Part shown: piece after piece, positions 38,527 to 46,385 of the stretch
Layout: every line of letters begins with the position of its first letter
Numbering within the stretch: the first letter of the stretch is position 1
Source of the DNA: Paeniglutamicibacter sulfureus
GTDB taxonomy: Bacteria; Actinomycetota; Actinomycetes; Actinomycetales; Micrococcaceae
Reading direction: 5' to 3'
Length of the DNA stretch: 64,000 bases
Assembly (NCBI RefSeq): GCF_030512175.1
Contig: NZ_JAULBL010000002.1
Coordinates: 432,149 to 496,148 of the forward strand
Program-made: the position numbers and the translations under genes
The notes under the pieces: generated by a model
The model's input: only the letters and a program-made list of their open reading frames with translations
What the model was told of the DNA's origin: nothing
The model's database searches: none

Positions 38527-39177
38527 ATGGCTGAATTGCGCCGCGCACTGGTCATTGTCGACGTGCAGAACGACTACTTCGCCGAAGAAGGGCCACTCGC
38601 CATCCAGTACCCCAACCGCAACGATTCCCTGGCGAACATCACCCGAGCCATCGACCTGGCCAATGCGCAGGGCATGCCCGTCGTCGCCGTGCAGCACCAG
38701 TACCCGGCATGGGCGCCAGTGTTCGCCGAGGGCTCCAAGGGCTGGAAGCTGCACCCGGAGATTGAGGCCCGTCGCAAGGATTCCTGGAAGTCCCTGGTCA
38801 AGAGCTACGCCAGCGTCTTCGCCGGCACCGACTTCGAGGCCTGGCTGCGAGAGAACCAGATCGACACCATCACCTTGGTCGGCTACATGACCAACAACTG
38901 CGACCTGGCCACCGCCGCGGCCGCAGAACCGCTGGGCTTCGGCGTGGAGATCCTCTCCGACGCCAGCGGAGCGGTTCACCTGGCCAACGAGGCGGGCCAG
39001 GTCGATGCGCAGCAGCTGCACGAAGCACTGATGGTGCTGTTGCACTCCAACTTCGCCACCGTCGCCACCGCCGACGCCTGGGTGACGTCCGTCGAGGGCG
39101 GCGCCGAGCTGCCCAAGGGCGACCTCGGCTCCTCCGCTGTCCAGGGACGCGCCGCGTTCGCACCGGTCGCCGGCTAG
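38527..39177 (+). CDS. Cysteine hydrolase, isochorismatase family
   Basis: A 216-residue isochorismatase-like hydrolase that cleaves a C-N amide bond (nicotinamidase, carbamoylsarcosine or related amides). The catalytic Asp is in ALVIVDVQNDYF near residue 12. A lysine and the Cys nucleophile are in VGYMTNNCDLATAAAAEPL near 123. Substrate not deducible; the divergent GlxA-type regulator suggests induction by it. It is followed by a clear terminator. Confidence 0.87.
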   Translation: MAELRRALVIVDVQNDYFAEEGPLAIQYPNRNDSLANITRAIDLANAQGMPVVAVQHQYPAWAPVFAEGSKGWKLHPEIEARRKDSWKSLVKSYASVFAGTDFEAWLRENQIDTITLVGYMTNNCDLATAAAAEPLGFGVEILSDASGAVHLANEAGQVDAQQLHEALMVLLHSNFATVATADAWVTSVEGGAELPKGDLGSSAVQGRAAFAPVAG

Positions 39178-39184
39178 ATCCGCT

Positions 39185-39220
39185 GACTTTGTCCCGGGGC
39201 CAGCGCCCCGGGACAAAGTC
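39185..39220 (+). terminator. 16-bp hairpin terminator
   Basis: GACTTTGTCCCGGGGC and GCCCCGGGACAAAGTC pair perfectly around CAGC, eight bp after the cysteine hydrolase stop, followed by GTTTAACG. Confidence 0.8.
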
Positions 39221-39271
39221 GTTTAACGCGCCGGTGTTGTGGCCAAGGCAATGACCTAGTGGAGGTTTTGG

Positions 39272-40624
39272 ATGTTTGATGTGGACGTAGTTGTCGTGGG
39301 TGCGGGCCTGGCCGGTCTCAGCGCTGCCCGGAAGTTGGTGGCGGAAGGCCGGTCCGTGGCAGTGCTGGAGGCCCGCGACCGGGTGGCGGGGCGCAATATG
39401 GGCGGCTTCCTGAGCAATGGGGAGCCGGTGGAGCTGGGCGGCCAATGGGTCGGCCCGACGCAGGATGCGGTGCTGGGGCTGATCGAGGAACTGGGGCTGG
39501 AGACCTTCACCAGTTTTGACGAAGGCGAGTCGCTGACCGCGTATGACGGGAAGGTGGTGCGCTACGCGGACAAGTCCTATGGCCTTCCGCCAGAAACGGC
39601 CGCGGAGGTGAACCGGCTCTGGGAGGAGCTGGAGGCGATGGCCTCCACGGTGGTCTTGGGCGAGCCGTGGGAAACGGCCGGAGCCGGGGACTTGGATCGG
39701 CAGACCCTGGACTCGTGGGTGGTTGAGAACACCTCCGACGCGCTGGCCCATCGCTTCTTCCGGCTGCTGGTGCCCTCGCTGTTCTCGGCCGAGTCGCCGG
39801 AGCTTTCGCTTCTGCACTTCCTGTTCTACGTCAAGTCGGGAACCAGCCTGGAATCCCTGATGACCACCACGGGCGGTGCGCAGGAGTCGAGGATCGTGGG
39901 CGGAACGCACCTGATCTCCGAGCGGATGGCCGAGGCGCTGGGGGAGTCGGTGCGGCTCAACGCCGTGGTGCGGACCATCCGCCAAGACGAGTCCGGGGTC
40001 GTGGTCGAGTACGAGGGAGGCAGTCTCACGACCGGGCACGTCATCGTCGCCATCCCGCAGACGCTGGCCGGGCGCCTGCGCTACGATCCGCCGCTGCCTG
40101 CGTTGCGCGACGGACTTACCCAGCAGATGCCGGCCGGGGCCGTGATCAAGTTCCAGGTTGGCTACGACACGCCGTTTTGGCGCGAGGAGGGGCTTAGCGG
40201 CACGGTGTGGAGTTTCGATGACCCCTTCAACGTCGTGCTGGACAACAGTCCGCGCGACGGGTCCTGCGGAGTGCTGGTCGGCTTCCTGGAGGGCCACCAT
40301 GCCCGCACCGCTAGCCCACTGGGCGAGGCGGAGCGCCGTGCGCTGGTCGTCGCCGACCTGGTGAAGTACTTCGGGCCGAAGGCGGCGAAGCCCTTCGACA
40401 TCGTGGAGCAGGACTGGACGGCGGAGGAATTCACTCGTGGCTGCTACGGGGGGCGGCTGGGTGCCGGCGCCTGGACGCAGTACGGTAAGGCCCTGGCGGC
40501 TCCCGTCGGACGCATCCACTGGGCGGGCGCGGAGACCTCGTCCGTCTGGAACGGCTACATGGACGGGGCCGTGCGTTCCGGTCTTCGGGCAGCAGACGAA
40601 ATCCTTCTCGCCATGCCGAACTGA
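39272..40624 (+). CDS. Flavin monoamine oxidase family protein
   Basis: FAD-dependent amine oxidase of 450 residues. It starts with the dinucleotide-binding motif VVVGAGLAGLSAARKLV and ARDRVAGRNMGG, then VELGGQWVGPTQD. The C-terminal FAD motif is RIHWAGAETSSVWNGYMDGA. It resembles actinobacterial putrescine or tyramine oxidases, releasing aldehyde, ammonia and peroxide. The ARDRVAGRN segment has Asn where many family members have Thr. Single gene between a terminator and the persulfide locus. Confidence 0.88.
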   Translation: MFDVDVVVVGAGLAGLSAARKLVAEGRSVAVLEARDRVAGRNMGGFLSNGEPVELGGQWVGPTQDAVLGLIEELGLETFTSFDEGESLTAYDGKVVRYADKSYGLPPETAAEVNRLWEELEAMASTVVLGEPWETAGAGDLDRQTLDSWVVENTSDALAHRFFRLLVPSLFSAESPELSLLHFLFYVKSGTSLESLMTTTGGAQESRIVGGTHLISERMAEALGESVRLNAVVRTIRQDESGVVVEYEGGSLTTGHVIVAIPQTLAGRLRYDPPLPALRDGLTQQMPAGAVIKFQVGYDTPFWREEGLSGTVWSFDDPFNVVLDNSPRDGSCGVLVGFLEGHHARTASPLGEAERRALVVADLVKYFGPKAAKPFDIVEQDWTAEEFTRGCYGGRLGAGAWTQYGKALAAPVGRIHWAGAETSSVWNGYMDGAVRSGLRAADEILLAMPN

Positions 40625-40810
40625 GACCACCAGTGGCGGCTAAACGTCGGCATCGGCAGGACCTTCAGCCGAATCCGAGCGGCCAGTCGTCTCGGAAACA
40701 GTCACCGAGGGTTCCCGGGTTTAAGGAACTACGATACGGATCGCGTGAATTATTTTGCCTATGGAATTTGAAGGCATTGAAGTAATTCTGCGGCGTTGGC
40801 TGGTTGGGAA

Positions 40811-41068
40811 CTATGCCAGTGAGAGGAAGAGCTTTTCCATGTCAGCGCGGTCGGCCGCAGGGTCCTCGCTTTTCAGGCACTGCTCGAGGCCAGTGGCGAT
40901 AATGGAGAACCCGGCACGGTCGATGGCCTTGGAGGCGGCGGAAAGCTGGGTAACAACCGCGCGGCAGTCACTGCCTTCCTCCAGCATGCGTATCACCGCG
41001 TTCAGCTGGCCCTGGGCTCGTTTGAGCCTGTTGATGGCCGGTTTCATGGTGTCCGCTTCAAGTTCCAT
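40811..41068 (-). CDS. cstR: CsoR/CstR-type repressor, persulfide-sensing candidate
   Basis: An 85-residue DUF156 all-helical repressor: INRLKRAQGQLNAVIRMLEE, then Cys35 in DCRAVVTQLSA, and Cys64 in LEQCLKSED. Copper sensors of the CsoR type need a histidine four residues before the second cysteine; here that position is Gly60. A two-Cys persulfide sensor (CstR) therefore fits better. GGGAGGG precedes the ATG. It is divergent from genes for persulfide oxidation and lies beside operators that match the CstR pattern. Confidence 0.85.
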   Translation of the reverse strand: MELEADTMKPAINRLKRAQGQLNAVIRMLEEGSDCRAVVTQLSAASKAIDRAGFSIIATGLEQCLKSEDPAADRADMEKLFLSLA

Positions 41069-41104
41069 GGTGGGTCCCTCCCGGGTGTTGGTTTCATCAA
41101 TTCT

Positions 41105-41120
41105 ATACCCCCGGGGGTTT
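41105..41120. promoter_or_regulatory. CstR-type operator 1
   Basis: ATACCCCCGGGGGTTT, 36 bp upstream of the repressor start. It matches the AT-flanked C/G-tract palindrome of CsoR/CstR operators except at its right end. Suited to autoregulation. Confidence 0.7.
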
Positions 41121-41147
41121 TCCGGTGATTCGGGACAGTGACTTTAA

Positions 41148-41163
41148 ATACCCCTGGGGGTAT
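41148..41163. promoter_or_regulatory. CstR-type operator 2
   Basis: ATACCCCTGGGGGTAT, between the repressor and the small Cys-rich gene, 66 bp before the latter's start. Near-perfect palindrome. Confidence 0.75.
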
Positions 41164-41229
41164 GTGTCATACTCGAATGCAGAGGGGGCGAATGGGCCCT
41201 CGATAAACCGAGACGCGAGGAGCCGCCAC

Positions 41230-41406
41230 ATGTGCCGTGCGACCAAATGCCGCAAGTGCCAGAAAACCACCTGGGCCGGATGCGGGCAGCATATCAAGCA
41301 GGTCATGGCCCACGTGCCACGCAGCGAACGCTGCACCTGCGATCCAAGTGCCTCGAGGGAATCCCGCAAGGGCGGTGGGTTTTTCGCGCGCCTCTTTGGC
41401 CGCTAA
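41230..41406 (+). CDS. Small Cys-rich protein in the persulfide locus
   Basis: A 58-residue protein starting MCRATKCRKCQKTTWAGCGQ and containing HVPRSERCTC and a basic C-terminus (GGGFFARLFGR). Its six cysteines in the first 38 residues suggest zinc binding or a sulfur carrier. The start at 41230 has GAGGAG seven bases upstream. Similar short actinobacterial proteins are known to me only as uncharacterised. Its promoter region carries operator 2, so it is probably induced with the persulfide genes. Function unknown. Confidence 0.7.
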   Translation: MCRATKCRKCQKTTWAGCGQHIKQVMAHVPRSERCTCDPSASRESRKGGGFFARLFGR

Positions 41407-41505
41407 GCCCAACCATCCCAGGCCCGGCGGTCGGCATCATTCACCATGGTGCCGACCGCCGCTTTTCTGCGCAGAGGGCATCTGGGGGTCTGGCCTATGG
41501 ATCGG

Positions 41506-41534
41506 TTGACGGATACCCCCGGGGGTATTATTGT
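41506..41534 (+). promoter_or_regulatory. Candidate promoter of the persulfide operon
   Basis: TTGACG (41506-41511) and TATTGT (41529-41534) are spaced by 17 bases. Operator 3 lies within the spacer, so a bound repressor would exclude RNA polymerase. Confidence 0.6.
41513..41528. promoter_or_regulatory. CstR-type operator 3
   Basis: ATACCCCCGGGGGTAT, a perfect 16-base palindrome between the predicted -35 and -10 boxes of the persulfide operon. Confidence 0.8.
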
Positions 41535-41547
41535 TTGTGATGGCGAG

Positions 41548-41563
41548 ATACCCCAGGGGGTAT
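41548..41563. promoter_or_regulatory. CstR-type operator 4
   Basis: ATACCCCAGGGGGTAT, 35 bp after operator 3 and 32 bp before the dioxygenase start. The paired arrangement suggests two repressor tetramers at this promoter. Confidence 0.78.
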
Positions 41564-41595
41564 TATTTTTGACTCACGCAACCAAAGGAGAGACC

Positions 41596-42993
41596 ATGCT
41601 TCTCGAACGCATCTATGACGAGGACCTCGCGCAAGCCAGCTATCTCATCGGCTGCCAGGCAATGGGCGAAGCTGTCGTGATCGACGCACGCCGCGACATT
41701 CAGGTGTACCAGGACCTTGCCGCGAAGAACGGCATGAAGATCACGGCCGTCACGGAAACCCACATCCATGCCGACTACCTGTCCGGTACCCGTGAACTGG
41801 CGGCCGCCACCGGCGCGGCGATCTACGTTTCCGGTGAGGGGGGCGATGACTGGCAGTACGGATTCGACGCCAACCGTCTCTTCGACCAATCCACCATCAT
41901 CCTGGGAAATATCACCCTCCGAGCGCTGCACACCCCGGGCCACACCCCCGAGCACCTCTCCTTCCTGATCACCGATGGCGCCTTCAGCGACGAACCGGGC
42001 TTCCTGCTCACGGGAGATTTCGTGTTCTCGGGTGACCTGGGCCGTCCCGATCTGCTCGACGAGGCAGTCGGCGGCACCGACACCCGCTTCGCCGGGGCGC
42101 ACGACCTGTTTGTCTCGCTCAAGGAGAAGTTCCTGACCCTGCCCGACTATGTGCAGATTTACCCGGGCCACGGTGCAGGCAGTGCCTGCGGCAAGGCGCT
42201 GGGCGCCATTCCGTCCTCCACCGTCGGATATGAACGAAACTTCTCCTGGTGGGGCCCTTACCTCGCGGCAAACGATGAGACCGGATTCATTGAGACCCTG
42301 CTCGACGGGCAGCCCGACGCCCACGCCTACTTTGGCCGGATGAAGCGACAAAACCGACAGGGACCGGCCATCATGAGCGAACGCGCACCGCTGGTCGAGA
42401 TGTCCGGCTCTGATGTCGTTGAGGCCCTAGCGGCCGACGAAATCGGCATAGTCGACACCCGCCACCACAGCGAGGTCCACAAGGGCACCGTGGTGGGGGC
42501 GCTGAACATCCCGGCAGGGAACAAGGCAGCCAGCTACGGCGGTTGGGCCATGGACCCGGAAACCGACCAGCGCCCGCTGGTGTTGTTGGCAGCCGGCAGC
42601 GAAACGGCCACCGAAATGTGGGACCACCTCGTCCGCGTGGGCATCGACAACGTCGCCGGCTACGTGACCTCGTTCGAGGGTCTTCCGACCTACACCCCCG
42701 AGACGTTGGCCCCCGCCCAATTGGCGCGGTTCGACGCGGCGATGGTGCTCGACGTGCGCAACAAGTCCGAGCACTCCGCCGGGCACATCCCGGGCTCCGA
42801 ACAGCTCAACGCCGGCCGCGTGCTGTGGCACACTGACCAGCTGCCGTCCGACGGCGTGATCGTGAGCTACTGCCAGTCCGGCGTCCGCAATTCCGTGGCA
42901 GCCTCCGCCCTGCGCCGCGCCGGACACGAGGTCGTCGAGCTCGAGGGCAGTTACGCCGGATGGAACGCCTGGAAGCAATCGCAGGACGCCTAG
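41596..42993 (+). CDS. cstB: Persulfide dioxygenase-rhodanese fusion (CstB-like)
   Basis: A 465-residue fusion that oxidises low-molecular-weight persulfides to sulfite and transfers sulfane sulfur. Residues 1-235 form a metallo-beta-lactamase dioxygenase domain with ETHIHADYLSG (His56, His58, Asp60), LHTPGHTPEHLSF and YPGHGAGSACG. A degenerate rhodanese follows, with LLAAGSETA where the cysteine loop should be. An active rhodanese ends the protein, with Cys426 in SYCQSGVRN. This order equals the CstB layout of Firmicutes. It starts at 41596 after AAAGGAG; the longer frame crosses the operators and is rejected. First gene of the operon. Confidence 0.9.
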   Translation: MLLERIYDEDLAQASYLIGCQAMGEAVVIDARRDIQVYQDLAAKNGMKITAVTETHIHADYLSGTRELAAATGAAIYVSGEGGDDWQYGFDANRLFDQSTIILGNITLRALHTPGHTPEHLSFLITDGAFSDEPGFLLTGDFVFSGDLGRPDLLDEAVGGTDTRFAGAHDLFVSLKEKFLTLPDYVQIYPGHGAGSACGKALGAIPSSTVGYERNFSWWGPYLAANDETGFIETLLDGQPDAHAYFGRMKRQNRQGPAIMSERAPLVEMSGSDVVEALAADEIGIVDTRHHSEVHKGTVVGALNIPAGNKAASYGGWAMDPETDQRPLVLLAAGSETATEMWDHLVRVGIDNVAGYVTSFEGLPTYTPETLAPAQLARFDAAMVLDVRNKSEHSAGHIPGSEQLNAGRVLWHTDQLPSDGVIVSYCQSGVRNSVAASALRRAGHEVVELEGSYAGWNAWKQSQDA

Positions 42994-43101
42994 GCGCCCC
43001 ACCCACCCCTACCACCCGATCAGCATAAAGCGGTCCCGCATCATCCCTTCCGGACGCGGGACCGGCCGGGCACCCTGCCCGGCGGAAAGGGCCCCAAAGC
43101 C

Positions 43102-43686
43102 ATGAACACGACTCCCCAGACCACCAGCCCCGTAGAGCTCAACGAGTGGATTGCCTCCGGCGACCATGTCGTGGTTCTCGACGTGCGTTCCGCTGCCGAA
43201 TTCGAAAGCCTGCATATCAAGGGCTCCTACAACGTCCCCCTCCCGCTGCTGGCCGAGCACACCGCGGAGCTTGCCGCGAGAATCGACACCAAGGTGGTAC
43301 TTGTCTGCCAGTCGGGCGTGCGCGCCACCGAGGCCCGCTCAAAGCTCGCCGGAGTCGGCTTCAACGATGCCCATGTCCTCGTGGGGGGCGTGCCGGGATA
43401 CCAGCAGGCCGGCGGAGAAACCGTCCAGGGTTCCAAGCGCTGGGCCTTGGAACGCCAGGTGCGAATGGCCGCCGGTTCCCTGGTTGTCGCCGGGTTGGCC
43501 GGGGGCAAGTTCCTCTCCCCGCAACTGCGCACCGTTGCCGGTGTCATCGGTGCGGGCCTGACCTTCTCGGCTGCCACCAATACCTGCGCCATGGGCAAGG
43601 CCCTGTCCAAGATGCCGTGGAACAAGACCGGCAACGAGCCAACCCGTGAATCGGTCATCGCCCAGCTGCCCGGCAGGAACTCCTAA
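43102..43686 (+). CDS. Rhodanese-DUF2892 protein
   Basis: A 194-residue protein. The rhodanese domain covers about residues 8-100 with VVVLDVRSAAEFES and active-site Cys69 in VLVCQSGVRATEA. The rest is a DUF2892-type membrane part with two helices (AAGSLVVAGLAGGKF and TVAGVIGAGLTFSAATNTCAM), as in the membrane rhodanese YgaP. It would bind or pass on sulfane sulfur at the membrane. Second gene of the persulfide operon. Confidence 0.87.
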   Translation: MNTTPQTTSPVELNEWIASGDHVVVLDVRSAAEFESLHIKGSYNVPLPLLAEHTAELAARIDTKVVLVCQSGVRATEARSKLAGVGFNDAHVLVGGVPGYQQAGGETVQGSKRWALERQVRMAAGSLVVAGLAGGKFLSPQLRTVAGVIGAGLTFSAATNTCAMGKALSKMPWNKTGNEPTRESVIAQLPGRNS

Positions 43687-43722
43687 CACCACCCCGGCCG
43701 GCTCCGTCGGCCTTTCCCCAGC

Positions 43723-43762
43723 CCTTTCCTGCCCCGGGACTGACACCCCGGGGCAGGAAAGG
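43723..43762 (+). terminator. Perfect 16-bp hairpin inside the persulfide operon
   Basis: CCTTTCCTGCCCCGGG and CCCGGGGCAGGAAAGG pair around ACTGACAC, between the two rhodanese genes. It may partly terminate or stabilise the upstream mRNA. Confidence 0.6.
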
Positions 43763-43794
43763 CACTCACTCCTCAACGCGCCAAAGGAACAACC

Positions 43795-44091
43795 ATGCCC
43801 GATATCACCGTCGTCGACGCCGACCGGCGCCGCAGTGAGGACCAGATCCTCGACGTCCGCGAAGACTTCGAAGTTGCCGAGGGCATGATCCCCGGCGCCA
43901 TCCACATCTCCATGGGGGAGCTGGGCAACAGGCTGGAGGAGATCGACCGGTTGCGTCCCGTCATCGTGGTGTGTCGCAGTGGCAACCGCAGCACCCGCGT
44001 CGCCGACGCACTCACGGGCGCCGGATTCACCGCCGACAACATGGACGGTGGCATGAACGCCTGGCAGCGTGCCGGCTTGCCCGTCACCTAG
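43795..44091 (+). CDS. Single-domain rhodanese
   Basis: A 98-residue rhodanese-like sulfurtransferase. EDQILDVREDFEVAEGMIPG and the active-site loop VVCRSGNRSTRVA are intact, and DGGMNAWQRAGLPV ends the domain. Third gene of the persulfide operon. It presumably accepts sulfane sulfur from, or supplies it to, the CstB-like enzyme. Not distinguishable by sequence from thiosulfate sulfurtransferases. Confidence 0.88.
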   Translation: MPDITVVDADRRRSEDQILDVREDFEVAEGMIPGAIHISMGELGNRLEEIDRLRPVIVVCRSGNRSTRVADALTGAGFTADNMDGGMNAWQRAGLPVT

Positions 44092-44160
44092 CGAAAACTC
44101 CCCGACGGCCACCACCCGCCGCGCGCAGAGCTGCCCCCCGACCCCGCAAGGACTTTCTCC

Positions 44161-45054
44161 ATGACCCTTACCCTCGCTCTAACCCTCTTGCTGTCGGTGC
44201 TGATCGGACTCTCGCTCGGATTGCTCGGCGGGGGCGGATCCATCCTCACGGTCCCGATCCTCACCTATGTCGCCGGCATGAACCCCAAGGAAGCCATCGC
44301 CGCCTCGCTCTTTGTGGTCGGCGCGACCTCCGCGGTCAGCGCCGTGGACCACGCCCGCAAGAAACGCGTGAAATGGCGCACCGGGCTGGTCTTCGGGGCC
44401 GCCGGCATGGCGGGGGCCTTCGGAGGCGGCCTGCTCGGCGGCCACATCCCTGGAACCATCCTCATGGTCGCCTTCGCGCTGATGATGGTCGCCACCTCCT
44501 TGGCCATGATCCGCGGCAGCAAGGTCCCCTCGCCCGTGGCCCACGACGGCGAGCTCCCGGTGCCCAAAGTCATCCTCGAGGGCCTGGTCGTGGGGTTGGT
44601 CACCGGCCTGGTCGGCGCCGGTGGCGGCTTCCTCGTCGTGCCCGCGCTCGCCCTGCTCGGCGGACTGTCCATGCCGGTGGCCGTCGGCACCTCGCTGATC
44701 GTCATCGCCATGAAGTCCTTCGCCGGACTCGGCGGATACCTCACCACGGTCTCCTTGGATTGGGCGCTGGTCGGCGGGGTCACCACGGCCGCGATCCTCG
44801 GGTCATTCATTGGTGCCCGGCTCGCCGGACGCATCCCCGAATCCTCGTTGCGCAAGGGCTTTGGCTTCTTCGTGCTTGGTATGGGCATCTTCGTGCTCTT
44901 TCAGGAACTGCCGGCACCGGCGAACCTCATCCTCGTCGTCACCGACGCCGCCCTCGCCGTGGCTGCGGCCCTCTGCTGGTTCGCCGTCCCCGCGTGCCCG
45001 CTGCGTCGACGGATTGCATCCCCTGCAAAGCCCGAATGCGCCGAAACACGATGA
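44161..45054 (+). CDS. Sulfite exporter TauE/SafE family protein
   Basis: A 297-residue membrane protein with about eight helices and the duplicated TauE/SafE motif: GLSLGLLGGGGSILTVPIL in the first half, GLVTGLVGAGGGFLVVPALA in the second. In this position, last after a persulfide dioxygenase and rhodaneses, export of sulfite (the dioxygenase product) is the natural role. The C-terminus has a CPLRRRIASPAKPEC stretch with two cysteines. Confidence 0.88.
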   Translation: MTLTLALTLLLSVLIGLSLGLLGGGGSILTVPILTYVAGMNPKEAIAASLFVVGATSAVSAVDHARKKRVKWRTGLVFGAAGMAGAFGGGLLGGHIPGTILMVAFALMMVATSLAMIRGSKVPSPVAHDGELPVPKVILEGLVVGLVTGLVGAGGGFLVVPALALLGGLSMPVAVGTSLIVIAMKSFAGLGGYLTTVSLDWALVGGVTTAAILGSFIGARLAGRIPESSLRKGFGFFVLGMGIFVLFQELPAPANLILVVTDAALAVAAALCWFAVPACPLRRRIASPAKPECAETR

Positions 45055-45217
45055 GTCCAAGGTAGCGCGACCGCCGTCGATCTCGGCAAGGGCCGGCGGA
45101 GCAATGCGCGTAGGTTCGAACAACGTTTGCCCGGGGATATCATGGCGCCATGGGACCGCCGGCATCCCCGTGGTGGGCAGCAAGCACGATGTGCACCACT
45201 GATGAAGGAGCTGGCTG

Positions 45218-45868
45218 ATGACTGGAACAACTGGTCCGCTTGACGCGACGGCGTGGGACCGCAGGTATGCCGACCCGGCCGGAGTGTGGGGCGCCGCACC
45301 GAATGTCTGGGTGGTGCAGGAACTTGGCGCGCTGGCGCCGGGCAGGGCGATGGACCTGGCCGCGGGAGAGGGACGCCACGCGTTGTGGCTGGCCGACCGG
45401 GGCTGGAAGGTGAAGGCCGTTGATTTCTCTTCCACAGGCCTGGAGGTGGGACGCAACGTGGCGACGGCACAGGCTCTGGGCGAGAACATCGAGTGGATCA
45501 TGCAGGACGCAACCGCCATCACACCGGAGCCCGGAAGCGCGGACCTGGTGCTCGTTGCCTATCTGCAGCTGCCGGCAACGCAGCTCCAGGCAGCGGTGAC
45601 CGTCGCGGCCGGGGCTCTGGCCCCGGGTGGCCGTTTCCTGTTTGTCAGCCACGATGCCTCCAACCTCGAGCATGGGACTGGAGGTCCGCAGGATCCCGCA
45701 GTGCTGCAGACCCCGGCCCAGGTGGCCGGCTGGCTGCGCGCTGCGGGCATGTCCATCTTGTCCGCTGAAACCAGAACCAGGGCCGTGGCCGGCAAACTTC
45801 GACCGGCCCTGGACTGCGTCGTCGTTGCCCAGGCTTCACCGGGCGACAATGAACGAAACCGTGCGTAG
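45218..45868 (+). CDS. Class I SAM-dependent methyltransferase
   Basis: A 216-residue methyltransferase of the TehB/thiopurine type. The N-terminal AWDRRYADPAGVWGAAPN, motif I AMDLAAGEGRHALWLADRG near residue 45, and the acidic VKAVDFS after it identify the SAM site. WIMQDATAITPEPGSADLVL holds motif II. Members methylate small nucleophiles; the target is unknown. It follows the persulfide operon by 163 bp and may be independent. Confidence 0.83.
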   Translation: MTGTTGPLDATAWDRRYADPAGVWGAAPNVWVVQELGALAPGRAMDLAAGEGRHALWLADRGWKVKAVDFSSTGLEVGRNVATAQALGENIEWIMQDATAITPEPGSADLVLVAYLQLPATQLQAAVTVAAGALAPGGRFLFVSHDASNLEHGTGGPQDPAVLQTPAQVAGWLRAAGMSILSAETRTRAVAGKLRPALDCVVVAQASPGDNERNRA

Positions 45869-46037
45869 CGTCAATAGTTGACGCACCGCACCGCAGGGCC
45901 TCTTTTTGCGTGTGGCACGCCCCCGATAGGGTGGGGCTTGGCCCTGATGCCTGTGACAATCGTCCGCCCTGCCGGACTTCGGAACTCATTCAACTGCCGT
46001 ACATCCTGCTCGCCACCATGGAAAGTGAAGCCAAACA

Positions 46038-46385
46038 ATGACTACTACAAATAATGACGCCCTCCGGTCGGAAGAGAGCCTGTGGATGGTTCAGGTCGAC
46101 TTCCCCACGGAGGGGCCCTTTGGAGATGAGATGGCCAAAGGCTATGCCGAGTTGGCCCACAGCATCGCACAGGAACCCGGCCTGATCTGGAAGTTGTGGA
46201 CCGAGAACAGTGAGACGGGCGAGGCCGGGGGAGTCTACCTGTTCACCGCGGAGGAAGACGCCCGGGCGTACCTGAAGATGCACAGCGCCAGGCTGGCCGG
46301 ATGGGGGATTACCGGTATCCGCGGGAAGGTCTTCCAAGTGAACCGTTCCCTGTCGCAGATCACCCGGGGCCTTCCTTCGGCCTAA
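46038..46385 (+). CDS. YdhR-like putative monooxygenase
   Basis: A 115-residue ferredoxin-fold alpha/beta-barrel protein of the YdhR type: WMVQVDFPTEGPFGDEM, EPGLIWKLWTENSETGEAGG, VYLFTAEEDARAYLKMH and GKVFQVNRSLS. The family is thought to include small cofactor-free monooxygenases, but the substrate is unknown. Its stop codon overlaps the stop of the convergent siderophore-interacting gene by three bases. Confidence 0.8.
   Translation: MTTTNNDALRSEESLWMVQVDFPTEGPFGDEMAKGYAELAHSIAQEPGLIWKLWTENSETGEAGGVYLFTAEEDARAYLKMHSARLAGWGITGIRGKVFQVNRSLSQITRGLPSA

Noticed and set aside
38527-39177. Cysteine hydrolase as a purine-pathway enzyme (ureidoacrylate or ureidoglycolate hydrolase)
   Set aside because: It has its own divergent GlxA-type regulator and none of the shared operator sites, so nothing ties it to allantoin use.
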